Shown here piece after piece: positions 7,205 through 15,558 of a stretch of DNA of 45,117 nt. The stretch is from CAYFQH01 sp964345215 (GTDB lineage: Bacteria > Bacillota > Clostridia > Christensenellales > Aristaeellaceae). The notes beneath the pieces are model-generated. The model was not told the origin of the DNA. It saw nothing but the letters and a program-made list of their open reading frames with translations, and searched no databases. Position numbers and translations under genes: made by a program. Numbering within the stretch: position 1 is the first letter of the stretch; each line of letters begins with the position of its first letter. The stretch lies in assembly GCA_964345215.1 (NCBI GenBank), contig CAYFQH010000013.1:1-45117 (forward strand), read 5' to 3'.

Positions 7205-8491
7205 TTAGGCCTTGGGAAAACAATTCTTCCCCAAGTAGCCTGCATCATCATTTAGGTATTCTTCAATTCTGAGCAGTTGATTGTATTTAGCTACCCGCTC
7301 GCTGCGGCTGGGTGCCCCGGTTTTAATTTGGCCTGCATTTAAAGCTACGGCCAAATCGGCAATGGTGGTGTCTTCCGTTTCGCCTGAACGATGAGAAATG
7401 ACACAGGTATAGCCAGCCTTGTGAGCCATTTGAATGGTTTGAAGGGTTTCGCTTAAGCTGCCGATTTGGTTGAGCTTAATTAAAATAGAATTGCCGCTAC
7501 CCTCTTCAATTCCTTTAGCCAAGCGCTGACTGTTGGTTACAAACAAATCATCCCCTACCAACTGCACTTTATTGCCCAGGCGCTGGGTCAATTTTTTCCA
7601 ACCTTCCCAATCTTCTTCATCCAGGCCGTCTTCAATAGAGGCAATGGGATATTTGTTTACTAAATTTTCCCAGAAGTCAATCAACTCATCGGTAGTAAAC
7701 TTGGTTTGCTTTTTAGGAAAGAGGTAGCCTCCTTCTGGGTTTTTCCACTCGCTGGCAGCAGCATCAATGGCCAGCACAAAGTCTTTGCCAGGGGCAAAAC
7801 CTGCGGCCTCAATGGCTTTTAGCAGGTATATAATGGCCTCTTCGTCCGAGGGCAGATTGGGTGCATAGCCCCCTTCATCCCCTACGGCGGTAGATAACTT
7901 ATCCTTTTTTAAAATAGACGCCAGGGTATGAAACACCTCGGTGCACCAGCGAAGGCCTTCGCTGAAGTTTTTTGCACCTACGGGCATAATCATAAATTCT
8001 TGAATGTCAATGTTGTTGGAAGCATGTTCCCCACCGTTTAGTACGTTCATCATGGGCACGGGTAAAATATGCCCGTTAATGCCGCCAATAAACCGATGCA
8101 AAGGAACTTCAAGGGCGCTGGCTGCAGCGTGGGCAGTGGCCAGGGATACGGCTAAAATAGCATTGGCCCCCAAATTGCTTTTATCCTCTGTACCATCAAG
8201 GGCAAACATGGCTTTATCAATGGCGGCAATGTCCGCTGCATCCATACCAATCAGCGCTTCTTTAATGATGGTATTTACATGGTCCACAGCTTTTAAAACC
8301 CCTTTGCCTCCAAAGCGCTTAGGGTCTTTATCCCGCAGCTCTAGGGCTTCAAAAGCGCCTGTGGAAGCGCCGCTGGGTACAGCAGCTGTTCCTTCTGCGC
8401 CGCACTCCAGCCATACAGTTGCTTCAACGGTAGGGTTTCCCCTTGAATCAATAATTTCTCGTCCTTTAATATCCATAATTCTTGTAAACAT
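7205..8491 (-). CDS. eno: Enolase
   Basis: Enolase converts 2-phosphoglycerate to phosphoenolpyruvate. The protein (428 residues from the chosen start) has the expected signatures: GNPTVEATVWL near the N-terminus, VPSGASTGAFEALELRD, VGDEGGYAPN, DGLDEEDWEGW, LVGDDLFVTN, the enolase pattern ILIKLNQIGSLSET, and SHRSGETEDTTIADLAV. The frame is open for ten more codons upstream, but the ATG at 8491 has AAGGAG upstream at a spacing of about 9 and gives the usual N-terminus (MFTRIMDIKGREIIDSRG), so it is taken as the start. It lies 49 bases downstream of gpmA on the same strand and is probably co-transcribed, coupling the last two reversible steps of lower glycolysis. Confidence 0.97.
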   Translation of the reverse strand: MFTRIMDIKGREIIDSRGNPTVEATVWLECGAEGTAAVPSGASTGAFEALELRDKDPKRFGGKGVLKAVDHVNTIIKEALIGMDAADIAAIDKAMFALDGTEDKSNLGANAILAVSLATAHAAASALEVPLHRFIGGINGHILPVPMMNVLNGGEHASNNIDIQEFMIMPVGAKNFSEGLRWCTEVFHTLASILKKDKLSTAVGDEGGYAPNLPSDEEAIIYLLKAIEAAGFAPGKDFVLAIDAAASEWKNPEGGYLFPKKQTKFTTDELIDFWENLVNKYPIASIEDGLDEEDWEGWKKLTQRLGNKVQLVGDDLFVTNSQRLAKGIEEGSGNSILIKLNQIGSLSETLQTIQMAHKAGYTCVISHRSGETEDTTIADLAVALNAGQIKTGAPSRSERVAKYNQLLRIEEYLNDDAGYLGKNCFPKA

Positions 8492-8540
8492 AATCCTATT
8501 CTCCTTATAATATTTATACATTCCAGGAAGCCTCGCCGGC

Positions 8541-9290
8541 TTATTTTTTCTTTCCTTGGGCGGCTACCGCCTGAATTTTAGCATTTATAGCCTCCTGGTC
8601 TCCTAAGTAGTACTTGTTCGTCACCTCTAGGGTGTTGTTAAGCTCATATACCAGGGGAACCCCTGTAGGAAGATTTACCTTGCTGATCTGCTGGGGAGTC
8701 AATTTCTCTAAAAACATAATCAAGGCCCTTAAGGAATTGCCATGAGCAGCAATTAATACCCTTTTGCCCTCTTTCATTTTAGGCATGATTTCATTGGTAA
8801 AGTAGGGAATAACTCGGTCAATGGTGTCCTTCAAACTTTCGGACAAGGGCAGCTGTTGTGCTTGCACATCCCGGTATTGGGCTTGTAATCGGGGGTTTCG
8901 CTCGTCACTTTCTTCCAGTATAGGTGGTGGTACATCATAGGACCTGCGCCAGATTTCTACCTGAGCCTCTCCGTATTTTTCGGCCGTTTCACTTTTATTA
9001 AGGCCCTGAAGGGCACCATAATGGCGCTCGTTTAAAATCCAGGTTTTGTATACCGGCAGCCAGTCTCTATCCAGTTCTTTTAATGTGTAATTGAGTGTGT
9101 GTATCGCCCGTTTCAGCAGCGAAGTATAGCAAAGGTCAAAATCAAAATCTTCTTGCTTTAATACCTGACCTGCCGTCACGGCTTCTTTCTCCCCTTTTTC
9201 AGACAAGGGCACATCCGTCCAACCTGTAAAAAGGTTTAAGCGGTTCCATTCACTCTCGCCGTGGCGGAGTAATACCAGTTTCAAACCCAT
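8541..9290 (-). CDS. gpmA: 2,3-bisphosphoglycerate-dependent phosphoglycerate mutase
   Basis: This enzyme interconverts 3- and 2-phosphoglycerate through a phosphohistidine. The product of about 249 residues carries the phosphohistidine motif LRHGESEWN at the N-terminus, NLFTGWTDVPLSEKG, WILNERHYGALQGLNK, YDVPPP and the second catalytic His in AAHGNSLRAL, all typical of the cofactor-dependent type. The start is ambiguous. AGGAGG (9293-9298) is only 2 bases from the ATG at 9290 but 8 from an in-frame TTG at 9284, so initiation may really occur at the TTG. It is first in a two-gene operon with eno. Confidence 0.95.
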   Translation of the reverse strand: MGLKLVLLRHGESEWNRLNLFTGWTDVPLSEKGEKEAVTAGQVLKQEDFDFDLCYTSLLKRAIHTLNYTLKELDRDWLPVYKTWILNERHYGALQGLNKSETAEKYGEAQVEIWRRSYDVPPPILEESDERNPRLQAQYRDVQAQQLPLSESLKDTIDRVIPYFTNEIMPKMKEGKRVLIAAHGNSLRALIMFLEKLTPQQISKVNLPTGVPLVYELNNTLEVTNKYYLGDQEAINAKIQAVAAQGKKK

Positions 9291-9319
9291 CACCTCCTAA
9301 TTCGATTTATATTATATTA

Positions 9320-9348
9320 ATTATAAAAATTTATTGGCTAAAAAGCAA
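9320..9348 (-). promoter_or_regulatory. SigA-type promoter of gpmA-eno
   Basis: Read on the minus strand, TTGCTT (9343-9348) and TATAAT (9320-9325) are exactly 17 bases apart. A second TATAAT-like string lies just downstream. Confidence 0.7.
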
Positions 9349-9521
9349 GGTTCAGGGTGTTTTACCTTGGTGTTTTTAAAACCGCCTGCTTTTTCACCGC
9401 TGGGCAAAGGCAACGTAAAAACAGATTATGCCTTTTATCAGCTTACTTATATTATGTACACATCTTATATTGTGTAAACCACCATTTTACAAAATGTGCC
9501 CACAAATTTTTGCTTATTGAC

Positions 9522-9549
9522 TTTATTTTGCTGTTTGTGGCAAAATAAA
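9522..9549. promoter_or_regulatory. Inverted repeat upstream of the YitT-family gene, possible operator
   Basis: TTTATTTTGC (9522-9531) and GCAAAATAAA (9540-9549) are perfect 10-base arms around an 8-base centre. A TTGACT at 9517-9522 touches the left arm. The repeat lies 17 bases before a TATAAT at 9566-9571. A repressor site is one reading; no regulator is identified. Confidence 0.4.
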
Positions 9550-9607
9550 TGACTGAAAGTTATGTTATAATAAAGGTCATCATGCTATGTATTGGGAGGA
9601 TGTTTAA

Positions 9608-10486
9608 ATGAAGCTAAAGCTTTCTGCCCTGACGGGAAAAAAGCAAACTGTATTATCATATTTTTATATTGTTTTAGGCTCTATTGTGGCAAGCCTTGCC
9701 TATCCTTTCTTTTTACTGCCAAATAACATTCCTCCAGGGGGTTTAACAGGTGTTGCAACCATTTTTAAAGCTTTGTTTGACTGGCCTGTTGGTATGGTAA
9801 GCTTAATATTGAACATTCCTTTATTTTTAATTGGATATAAGTCTATGGGCCGAGTTTTCGCCTTCCGTTCCTTAGTGGCAACGGTTATTTTTTCCCTCTT
9901 AATCGACTTTTTAGGTGCTTTTTTGCCGCCCTTGGCTGACGATTTACTCTTGGGCTCAGTATTTGGAGGGGGGCTATTGGGCATTGGCCTGGGTCTTATT
10001 TTAAAAGGAGGTGCAACCACCGGCGGCACAGATATGATTGCCCGGATGGTGCACAGCAAGCTTCCCATCATCAGCGTTGGTGGCTTTTTATTTATTGTGG
10101 ACCTTTTGGTTGTTGTTGCAGCCGGTATTTTTGTTGACGGAAAAATGGCCCTTTATGCGCTCATCTGTATTTTTATTACTTCAAAAGCCATTGATATGGT
10201 GCTGGAAGGACTGCAGTCCGCAAAATCCTGCTATATTATTACCGAAAAATGGGAATCAATAGCCACACGCATTATGAACGAACTGGATAGAGGGGTTACC
10301 TATATACAGGCTACGGGTGCCTATACAGGGGAGAACAGGCCCATTGTACTGTGTGTAGCCTCCATAGAGGAAGTGCCCAAAATTAAGAACATTGTAAGCC
10401 AGGAGGATGAAAGAGCCTTTATGTTTATTAATGATGCCAGAGAAGCCCTTGGCGAAGGCTTTAAAGACTTTACGGCAAATGTTTAA
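9608..10486 (+). CDS. YitT-family membrane protein (DUF161 + DUF2179)
   Basis: The 292-residue protein has about five or six membrane segments in its first 200 residues, including YFYIVLGSIVASLAYPFFL, the conserved PGGLTGVATI motif (about 42-52) and the glycine-rich GGATTGGTDMIARM (about 137-150). A soluble C-terminal domain of the DUF2179 type follows (about 215-285, with GVTYIQATGAYTGENRPIVLC). This is the standard architecture of the YitT family, which is widespread in Firmicutes and has no settled biochemical function. It has a good ribosome binding site and is separated from the nucleoside transporter genes by about 110 bases containing a promoter. Confidence 0.85.
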   Translation: MKLKLSALTGKKQTVLSYFYIVLGSIVASLAYPFFLLPNNIPPGGLTGVATIFKALFDWPVGMVSLILNIPLFLIGYKSMGRVFAFRSLVATVIFSLLIDFLGAFLPPLADDLLLGSVFGGGLLGIGLGLILKGGATTGGTDMIARMVHSKLPIISVGGFLFIVDLLVVVAAGIFVDGKMALYALICIFITSKAIDMVLEGLQSAKSCYIITEKWESIATRIMNELDRGVTYIQATGAYTGENRPIVLCVASIEEVPKIKNIVSQEDERAFMFINDAREALGEGFKDFTANV

Positions 10487-10535
10487 AAGATGACAGACTA
10501 AAACAAACTTTCCCCTTTTTTTAATATAAATAATC

Positions 10536-10544
10536 TGCTATAAT
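10536..10544 (+). promoter_or_regulatory. Extended -10 promoter element before the nucleoside-binding protein gene
   Basis: TGC followed by TATAAT (10536-10544) forms an extended -10. No convincing -35 is seen at the usual distance. No purine or PRPP riboswitch motif was recognised in the 111-base gap. Confidence 0.45.
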
Positions 10545-10597
10545 TAAGTTATTCAAAACGTCCGGTGACGTAAAATAAAATGTAGGAGGCAATCTTA

Positions 10598-11662
10598 ATG
10601 AAAAAGATTCTATCACTTCTTTTGGTGCTCACAATGTCTTTAGGTGTAGCAAGTGTTGCTCTGGCTTCAAGCGAAACCTTTGAACTAGCCCTGATTACTG
10701 ACGTTGGCACCATTGACGACAAATCCTTTAACCAAGGTACTTGGGAAGGGCTGGAAGCCTATGCTAAGGAGCACAACATCTCCCACAAATACTACCAACC
10801 TTTGGACCAGACCGACGAACTATATTTAGAAATGATCGATCAGGCTGTAAACGCCGGTGCTAAAGTGGTTGTAACCCCCGGTTACCTTTTTCAGCCATCT
10901 GTATTTATGGCCCAAAACAAATATGAAGACGTTCACTTTATTTTAGTAGACGGCAGCCCCCAAAACCCCGAAACCAAAGAAACCGAAATTAACGAAAATG
11001 CCGTAGGCGTTGTTTATGCCGAAGAGCAATCCGGTTACCTAGCCGGCTATGCCGCTGTTAAAGATGGCTATACCCAATTAGGTTTTATGGGGGGTATGGC
11101 TGTTCCTGCCGTTATCCGTTTTGGGCATGGCTTTATCCAGGGTGCTGACCATGCTGCCAAAGAACTGGGACTAGAAGATGTAGAAATCAAATATTACTAC
11201 ACCGGCGTCTTCAAGCCTCTTCCCGAAATTCAAAACCGTGCCGCTTCTTGGTATAAAGCCGGTGTTGAAGTTATTTTCGCCTGTGCCGGCGGTGCCGGTA
11301 ACTCTGTTATGGCTGCTGCAAAAGTAAGCGACGGCAAAGTCATCGGCGTTGACATTGACCAGGCCGACGAATCCGAAACCGTTATCACCTCCGCTGTTAA
11401 AGGCCTGTCCGAGTCCGTATACCAAACTTTAGAAAAATACTACGCTGGGGAATTCCCAGGAGCTCAAACCTTAATTTTTGACGCCTCTATGAAAGGTGTA
11501 GGCCTGCCCATGGAAACTTCCCGCTTTAAAACCTTTGCTCAGGCTGATTACGATGCCGTTTACGAAGAGCTGGCTTCCGGTAATATTAAAGTGGATAGCA
11601 GCACTGAAGTAACCGCCTCCGAAATTGCTGTAGAAGTCATTAAAGTAACTGAAGAGCAATAA
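10598..11662 (+). CDS. BMP/PnrA-family nucleoside-binding protein of an ABC transporter
   Basis: The 354-residue substrate-binding protein has an N-terminal signal peptide (1-23, ending in VALA) and the BMP-family sequence LALITDVGTIDDKSFNQGTW, which forms part of the purine nucleoside pocket, then PGYLFQP, IGVDIDQ and a complete two-lobe fold. The three following genes encode the matching ATPase and permeases, as in Bacillus nupNOPQ, so purine nucleoside uptake is likely. The signal peptide contains no cysteine, so unlike most Gram-positive binding proteins this one lacks a lipobox and should be cleaved by signal peptidase I. A hairpin after the gene probably reduces read-through, giving excess binding protein over the membrane parts. 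Confidence 0.9.
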   Translation: MKKILSLLLVLTMSLGVASVALASSETFELALITDVGTIDDKSFNQGTWEGLEAYAKEHNISHKYYQPLDQTDELYLEMIDQAVNAGAKVVVTPGYLFQPSVFMAQNKYEDVHFILVDGSPQNPETKETEINENAVGVVYAEEQSGYLAGYAAVKDGYTQLGFMGGMAVPAVIRFGHGFIQGADHAAKELGLEDVEIKYYYTGVFKPLPEIQNRAASWYKAGVEVIFACAGGAGNSVMAAAKVSDGKVIGVDIDQADESETVITSAVKGLSESVYQTLEKYYAGEFPGAQTLIFDASMKGVGLPMETSRFKTFAQADYDAVYEELASGNIKVDSSTEVTASEIAVEVIKVTEEQ

Positions 11663-11674
11663 TCGCTTATGCTT

Positions 11675-11710
11675 AAAGGGCAGGCAGCAAACTGTCTGCC
11701 CTTTTCTTTT
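11675..11710 (+). terminator. Terminator/attenuator after the nucleoside-binding protein gene
   Basis: AAAGGGCAGGCAG (11675-11687) pairs with CTGTCTGCCCTTT (11692-11704) around a CAAA loop, with one G-T pair, followed by TTCTTTT. Its position inside the operon suggests partial termination that favours expression of the binding protein. Confidence 0.8.
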
Positions 11711-11758
11711 TAAATAACCCTTCATCATAAAACACAGATTAAAGGAGTGTATGCCAAC

Positions 11759-13288
11759 GTGGACTATGTAGTAGAAATGCTCCATATTACCAAAGATTTT
11801 CCGGGCATACGTGCAAACGATGACATTACTCTTCAATTAAAACGAGGAGAAATTCATGCGCTGCTGGGCGAAAACGGTGCAGGTAAATCTACCCTGATGA
11901 GTATATTATTTGGCCTATATAACCCCGATGGCGGAAGCATTCGTATCAACGGAAAAGAAGCTAAAATAAAAGACCCTAACGATGCGAATGCTTACGGTAT
12001 CGGCATGGTACACCAACATTTTAAACTGGTGCATAATTTTACGGTGCTGGAAAATATTATTCTAGGGGTTGAAACCACAAAGCGCGGTGTTTTACAAAAA
12101 GCCCAGGCAAAGGAAAAGGTTATTGCCCTTTCAAAAAAATATGGTTTGCAGGTAGACCCTGATGCGGTTGTTCAAGATATTACCGTTGGCATGCAGCAAC
12201 GGGTGGAAATTTTAAAAATGCTCTATCGGGATAATGACGTGCTCATTTTCGACGAGCCTACTGCGGTACTCACCCCCCAGGAAATTGGGGAGCTCATGGA
12301 TATTATGCGCGGCTTAACCAAGGAGGGTAAATCGATTTTATTTATCACCCATAAATTAAACGAAATTAAAGAAGCGGCTGACCGCTGTACGGTTTTGCGT
12401 AAAGGGCGCTATATCGGCACTGTTGAAGTGCCCGCAACCTCTGTTGATGAAATGGCCCGGATGATGGTAGGCCGTAAAGTAAGCTTTGCTGTTGAAAAAA
12501 GCCCTGCAATCCCTAAAGAGGCTGCTCTTGTGGTACAAAATGTAACCATTTCAGGAAAGCAGGGTCATAAAAATCCGGTTAACGATATTTCCTTTACCGT
12601 TCGCCAAGGCGAAATAGTAGCCCTAGCCGGCATTGATGGCAACGGGCAAAGTGAATTAGTTTACGCCCTAGCCGGCTTAACCCCTATTAAAGAAGGTAAA
12701 ATCTTTTTAGGCAATGACGATATAAGCCAATTAACCGTGCGTAAACGCAACGATATGGGAATTGCCCATATTCCTGAAGACCGCCATAAAGACGGCCTGG
12801 TACTGGATTACAACCTAGCCGAAAACCTGGTTTTGAAAAGCTACCATACTCCCCAGTTTAACACCAAGGGTTTCTTAAAGTTTAAAGATATTTATGGCTA
12901 TTCCGATGAGCTTATTGATCAATTTGACATCAGATCCGGCCAAGGCTCCTACAGCATTGTACGCAGTATGTCCGGCGGAAACCAGCAAAAAGCCATTGTT
13001 GCCAGGGAAATTTCTTTAAATCCCGACTTGCTAATTGCCGTGCAGCCTACCCGGGGATTGGATGTTGGTGCCATTGAGTATATTCATAAACAGCTTATCC
13101 GCCAGCGGGATGAGGGGAAGGCTGTTTTCATGGTCTCCTTGGAACTGGATGAAGTTCTCAATGTAGCCGACCGTATTTTAGTTATTTTTGAAGGCCAGAT
13201 TGTAGCCAATATTGATGCAAAAAATGCAACTGAAGAAGAGCTTGGCCTTTACATGGCCGGTTCCAGAAGGGAGGAAATAAAAGCATGA
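11759..13288 (+). CDS. Nucleoside ABC transporter, ATP-binding protein (NupO-like, duplicated ABC)
   Basis: This protein of about 509 residues has two ABC domains in tandem, as in the sugar/nucleoside CUT2/Nup class. The first has Walker A GENGAGKST, a signature-type region QDITVGMQQRVEILK and Walker B VLIFDEPTAVL. The second has the altered P-loop GIDGNGQSE, the signature MSGGNQQKA and LLIAVQPTRGLD. The second site is thus degenerate, as usual in this class. The frame could open at a GTG at 11747, but that codon lies within AAAGGAG (11741-11747). The GTG at 11759 has a spacing of 11 and gives the family N-terminus (MDYVVEMLHITKDFPGI). It overlaps the next permease gene by 4 bases (ATGA). Confidence 0.93.
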   Translation: MDYVVEMLHITKDFPGIRANDDITLQLKRGEIHALLGENGAGKSTLMSILFGLYNPDGGSIRINGKEAKIKDPNDANAYGIGMVHQHFKLVHNFTVLENIILGVETTKRGVLQKAQAKEKVIALSKKYGLQVDPDAVVQDITVGMQQRVEILKMLYRDNDVLIFDEPTAVLTPQEIGELMDIMRGLTKEGKSILFITHKLNEIKEAADRCTVLRKGRYIGTVEVPATSVDEMARMMVGRKVSFAVEKSPAIPKEAALVVQNVTISGKQGHKNPVNDISFTVRQGEIVALAGIDGNGQSELVYALAGLTPIKEGKIFLGNDDISQLTVRKRNDMGIAHIPEDRHKDGLVLDYNLAENLVLKSYHTPQFNTKGFLKFKDIYGYSDELIDQFDIRSGQGSYSIVRSMSGGNQQKAIVAREISLNPDLLIAVQPTRGLDVGAIEYIHKQLIRQRDEGKAVFMVSLELDEVLNVADRILVIFEGQIVANIDAKNATEEELGLYMAGSRREEIKA

Positions 13289-14505
13289 AAAAGAATTCCG
13301 TTTTCCGCGTTAATGCTGTTTCAAGCCTTCTTTCTTCCCTAGCGGCTATTCTAGTGGGCCTTTTGTTCGGCTTTATTGTTTTATTGGCAAGCAACACCAA
13401 TAATGCCCTGGCAGGCCTTGGTATTATCCTGAAAGGGGGCTTTACCACCGGAGCCAAGGGCCTTGGCCAGGTGCTTTATAACGCCACCCCCATTATTTTT
13501 ACCGGTTTATCAGTAGCTTTTGCCTTTAAAACCGGCCTGTTTAACATTGGGGCCTCAGGCCAGTTTATGGTTGGCGGCCTCTGTTCTATTATTGCAGGGG
13601 TTACCATGGATTTTTTAGGCCCCTTTCACTGGGTAGCGGCCTTTATTATCGGCATAGCCGGCGGCGCTTTATGGGGGCTGGTTCCCGGCCTTTTAAAAGC
13701 ATTATTTAATGTAAATGAGGTTATTACCTCTATTATGATGAACTATATAGGCCTATATTTTACCAATTACATGGTCTTAAACCTAAAGGTATTTAACCCC
13801 GAAACCCAGAAAAATGCCTTGCTTATTTATGACCGGATGAAAAACCAAACAGTTGACGTGGCCTCTACCGCCGTTTTACCAAAAGCGGGGCTGGATAATG
13901 TTTTTTACAACACCGTAGGTAAGATGAAGGATGTTTCCAGCGTTAACTCCGGTATTTTTATTGCCCTTTTGATTGCCATTATCATCTATGTTCTACTGAA
14001 TAAAACAACCTTTGGCTACGAGCTAAAAGCATCAGGCTTTAATAAGCATGCTAGTAAATATGCCGGTATTAACGAAAATCGCACCATTATTTCATCCATG
14101 GTTATTGCAGGTGCTTTAGCAGGGGCAGGGGGTGCCGCTGTGTACCTGGCCCCTTCCACAGGTATGCATATTCATATTATGGAGGTCCTGGCCCCCCAGG
14201 GATTCAATGGTATCCCCGTAGCCCTGCTTGCCCTCTCTCACCCTATTGGCGTAATTTTTTCAGGCCTGTTTATCGCCCATATTACCGTTGGAGGCATCAA
14301 CCTGCAGCAATTAGGCTACTTAAAAGAAATCATTGATATCATTGTAGGTGTTATCATTTACTTTAGTGCCTTCTCCCTTTTAATTAAAGGCTTTTTAGGC
14401 CGGCGCTTCCTGCGCAAAAGCGCCAAGAGCGCCGCCGCGGATCAAGGGAAAGAGGAACCGCCTTCACCGACCCCATCCACCGCGAAAGGAGATGAACAGC
14501 TATGA
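13285..14505 (+). CDS. Nucleoside ABC transporter permease 1 (NupP-like)
   Basis: The 406-residue membrane protein has about nine or ten hydrophobic segments and the BPD_transp_2-family features: ATPIIFTGLSVAFAFKTGLF, NIGASGQFMVGG, FNVNEVITSIMMNYI and, late in the protein, GFNGIPVALLALSHP. It forms the membrane channel with the following permease. The C-terminal 30 residues are hydrophilic and rich in Lys, Ser and Pro. ATGA overlaps at both ends (with the ATPase gene and with the next permease gene) show tight translational coupling. Confidence 0.92.
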   Translation: MKKNSVFRVNAVSSLLSSLAAILVGLLFGFIVLLASNTNNALAGLGIILKGGFTTGAKGLGQVLYNATPIIFTGLSVAFAFKTGLFNIGASGQFMVGGLCSIIAGVTMDFLGPFHWVAAFIIGIAGGALWGLVPGLLKALFNVNEVITSIMMNYIGLYFTNYMVLNLKVFNPETQKNALLIYDRMKNQTVDVASTAVLPKAGLDNVFYNTVGKMKDVSSVNSGIFIALLIAIIIYVLLNKTTFGYELKASGFNKHASKYAGINENRTIISSMVIAGALAGAGGAAVYLAPSTGMHIHIMEVLAPQGFNGIPVALLALSHPIGVIFSGLFIAHITVGGINLQQLGYLKEIIDIIVGVIIYFSAFSLLIKGFLGRRFLRKSAKSAAADQGKEEPPSPTPSTAKGDEQL

Positions 14506-15491
14506 CCGCTTTTGAAAATATAATGGATATTGTCTATTTCCTCTCTCAGCAAATGATGTACTTTGCCATTCCCCTGCTGATTGTTGCCCTTGGCGGTATG
14601 TTTTCCGAGCGCAGCGGTGTAGTTAACATCGCCCTTGAAGGCATTATGGTTGTTGGTGGTTTTTGCGGCATCTTTTTTGTCAACCTTGTTCAAAAATCCA
14701 GCTGGGCTCTTAGCGGTCAATGGTTATTTTTATTGGCCGGCTGTGTTTCCATGGTAGCAGGGATGCTCTATTCTCTGCTCCATGCCTATGCGGCCATTAA
14801 CTTAAAAGCCAATCAAACCATATCGGGTACAGCCCTTAATATGGCCGCCCCCGCCCTTGTTATCTACATTGCCCGCATGGTGCAGGAAAACGGCGTTCAG
14901 CAGGTACCCTTTATTAACCAGTTTTTTATTAACAAGGTTCCCCTATTAGGGGATATTCCCCTCATAGGCCCCATGCTGTTCCAGCGGTCGTATATTACAA
15001 CCTACCTTGGCATCGCCATTTTGCTTATCTCGGCCTTTGTACTATATAAAACCCGCTTTGGGCTGCGGCTGCGGGCCTGTGGTGAACACCCCCAAGCAGC
15101 AGACAGTGTAGGCATCAGCGTTTATAAAATACGTTATGCTGGGGTGCTCATTTCCGGCGCTTTAGCTGGGCTGGGGGGACTGGTATTCATTATCCCTACA
15201 ACCACTGAATTTGCCGGTGATGTAGGCGGCTATGGCTTCTTGGCTTTGGCTGTGCTGATCTTTGGCCAGTGGAAACCCTTTCGAATTCTTTTTGCAGCCT
15301 TCTTCTTTGGTTTTATGAAAACCATTGCCACCGGCTATGCTACCATCCCCTTTTTAAGCAACCTAGGCATTCCCAGCGATATTTATAAAATGGTTCCTTT
15401 TATTGCAACCCTGGTTGTGCTGATTTTTTCCAGCAAAAAATCTCAAGCCCCTAGGGCTTCGGGCATTCCTTACGATAAAGGTACCCGCTAA
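14502..15491 (+). CDS. Nucleoside ABC transporter permease 2 (NupQ-like)
   Basis: The 329-residue permease of the BPD_transp_2 family contains MFSERSGVVNIALEGIM, the characteristic EAA-like cytoplasmic loop region RACGEHPQAADSVGISVYK and GALAGLGG. It pairs with permease 1 to form the channel. It overlaps the upstream gene by 4 bases and is the last gene of the transporter operon, followed by a strong terminator. Confidence 0.92.
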   Translation: MTAFENIMDIVYFLSQQMMYFAIPLLIVALGGMFSERSGVVNIALEGIMVVGGFCGIFFVNLVQKSSWALSGQWLFLLAGCVSMVAGMLYSLLHAYAAINLKANQTISGTALNMAAPALVIYIARMVQENGVQQVPFINQFFINKVPLLGDIPLIGPMLFQRSYITTYLGIAILLISAFVLYKTRFGLRLRACGEHPQAADSVGISVYKIRYAGVLISGALAGLGGLVFIIPTTTEFAGDVGGYGFLALAVLIFGQWKPFRILFAAFFFGFMKTIATGYATIPFLSNLGIPSDIYKMVPFIATLVVLIFSSKKSQAPRASGIPYDKGTR

Positions 15492-15506
15492 AGGTAAAAC
15501 ATGGTA

Positions 15507-15540
15507 TAAAAAAAGCAGGATTAAATCCTGCTTTTTTTTA
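15507..15540. terminator. Bidirectional terminator after the nucleoside transporter operon
   Basis: TAAAAAAAGCAGGA (15507-15520) and its complement in 15526-15540 form a stem with a TTAAA loop, with an A-run before and a T-run after. It serves the rightward transporter operon and the leftward regulator gene that converge here. Confidence 0.9.
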
Positions 15541-15558
15541 TTATGATTTATTCACTAA

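Larger units (their letters stand above)
9299..9607. other. Divergent intergenic region between gpmA and the YitT-family gene
   Basis: No gene is visible in about 310 bases. The left edge holds the gpmA promoter. The middle (9350-9520) is AT-rich with no recognised motif. The right part has a perfect inverted repeat (9522-9549), a TATAAT at 9566-9571 without a good -35, and the GGGAGGA ribosome binding site (9594-9600) of the next gene. Confidence 0.5.

Noticed and set aside
8004..8510. 168-codon open frame on the + strand
   Set aside because: It lies wholly antisense to eno, whose product is complete and well conserved; the composition looks like a frame shadow and no ribosome binding site is present.
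10487..10597. Purine or PRPP riboswitch before the nucleoside transporter
   Set aside because: The gap is short and none of the conserved junction sequences of these riboswitches can be found.
11751..11771. Six-codon frame ATG...TAG between the Shine-Dalgarno and the GTG start of the NupO-like ATPase
   Set aside because: It could be a leader peptide, but it is too short, and without a hairpin or codon bias there is nothing to support regulation.
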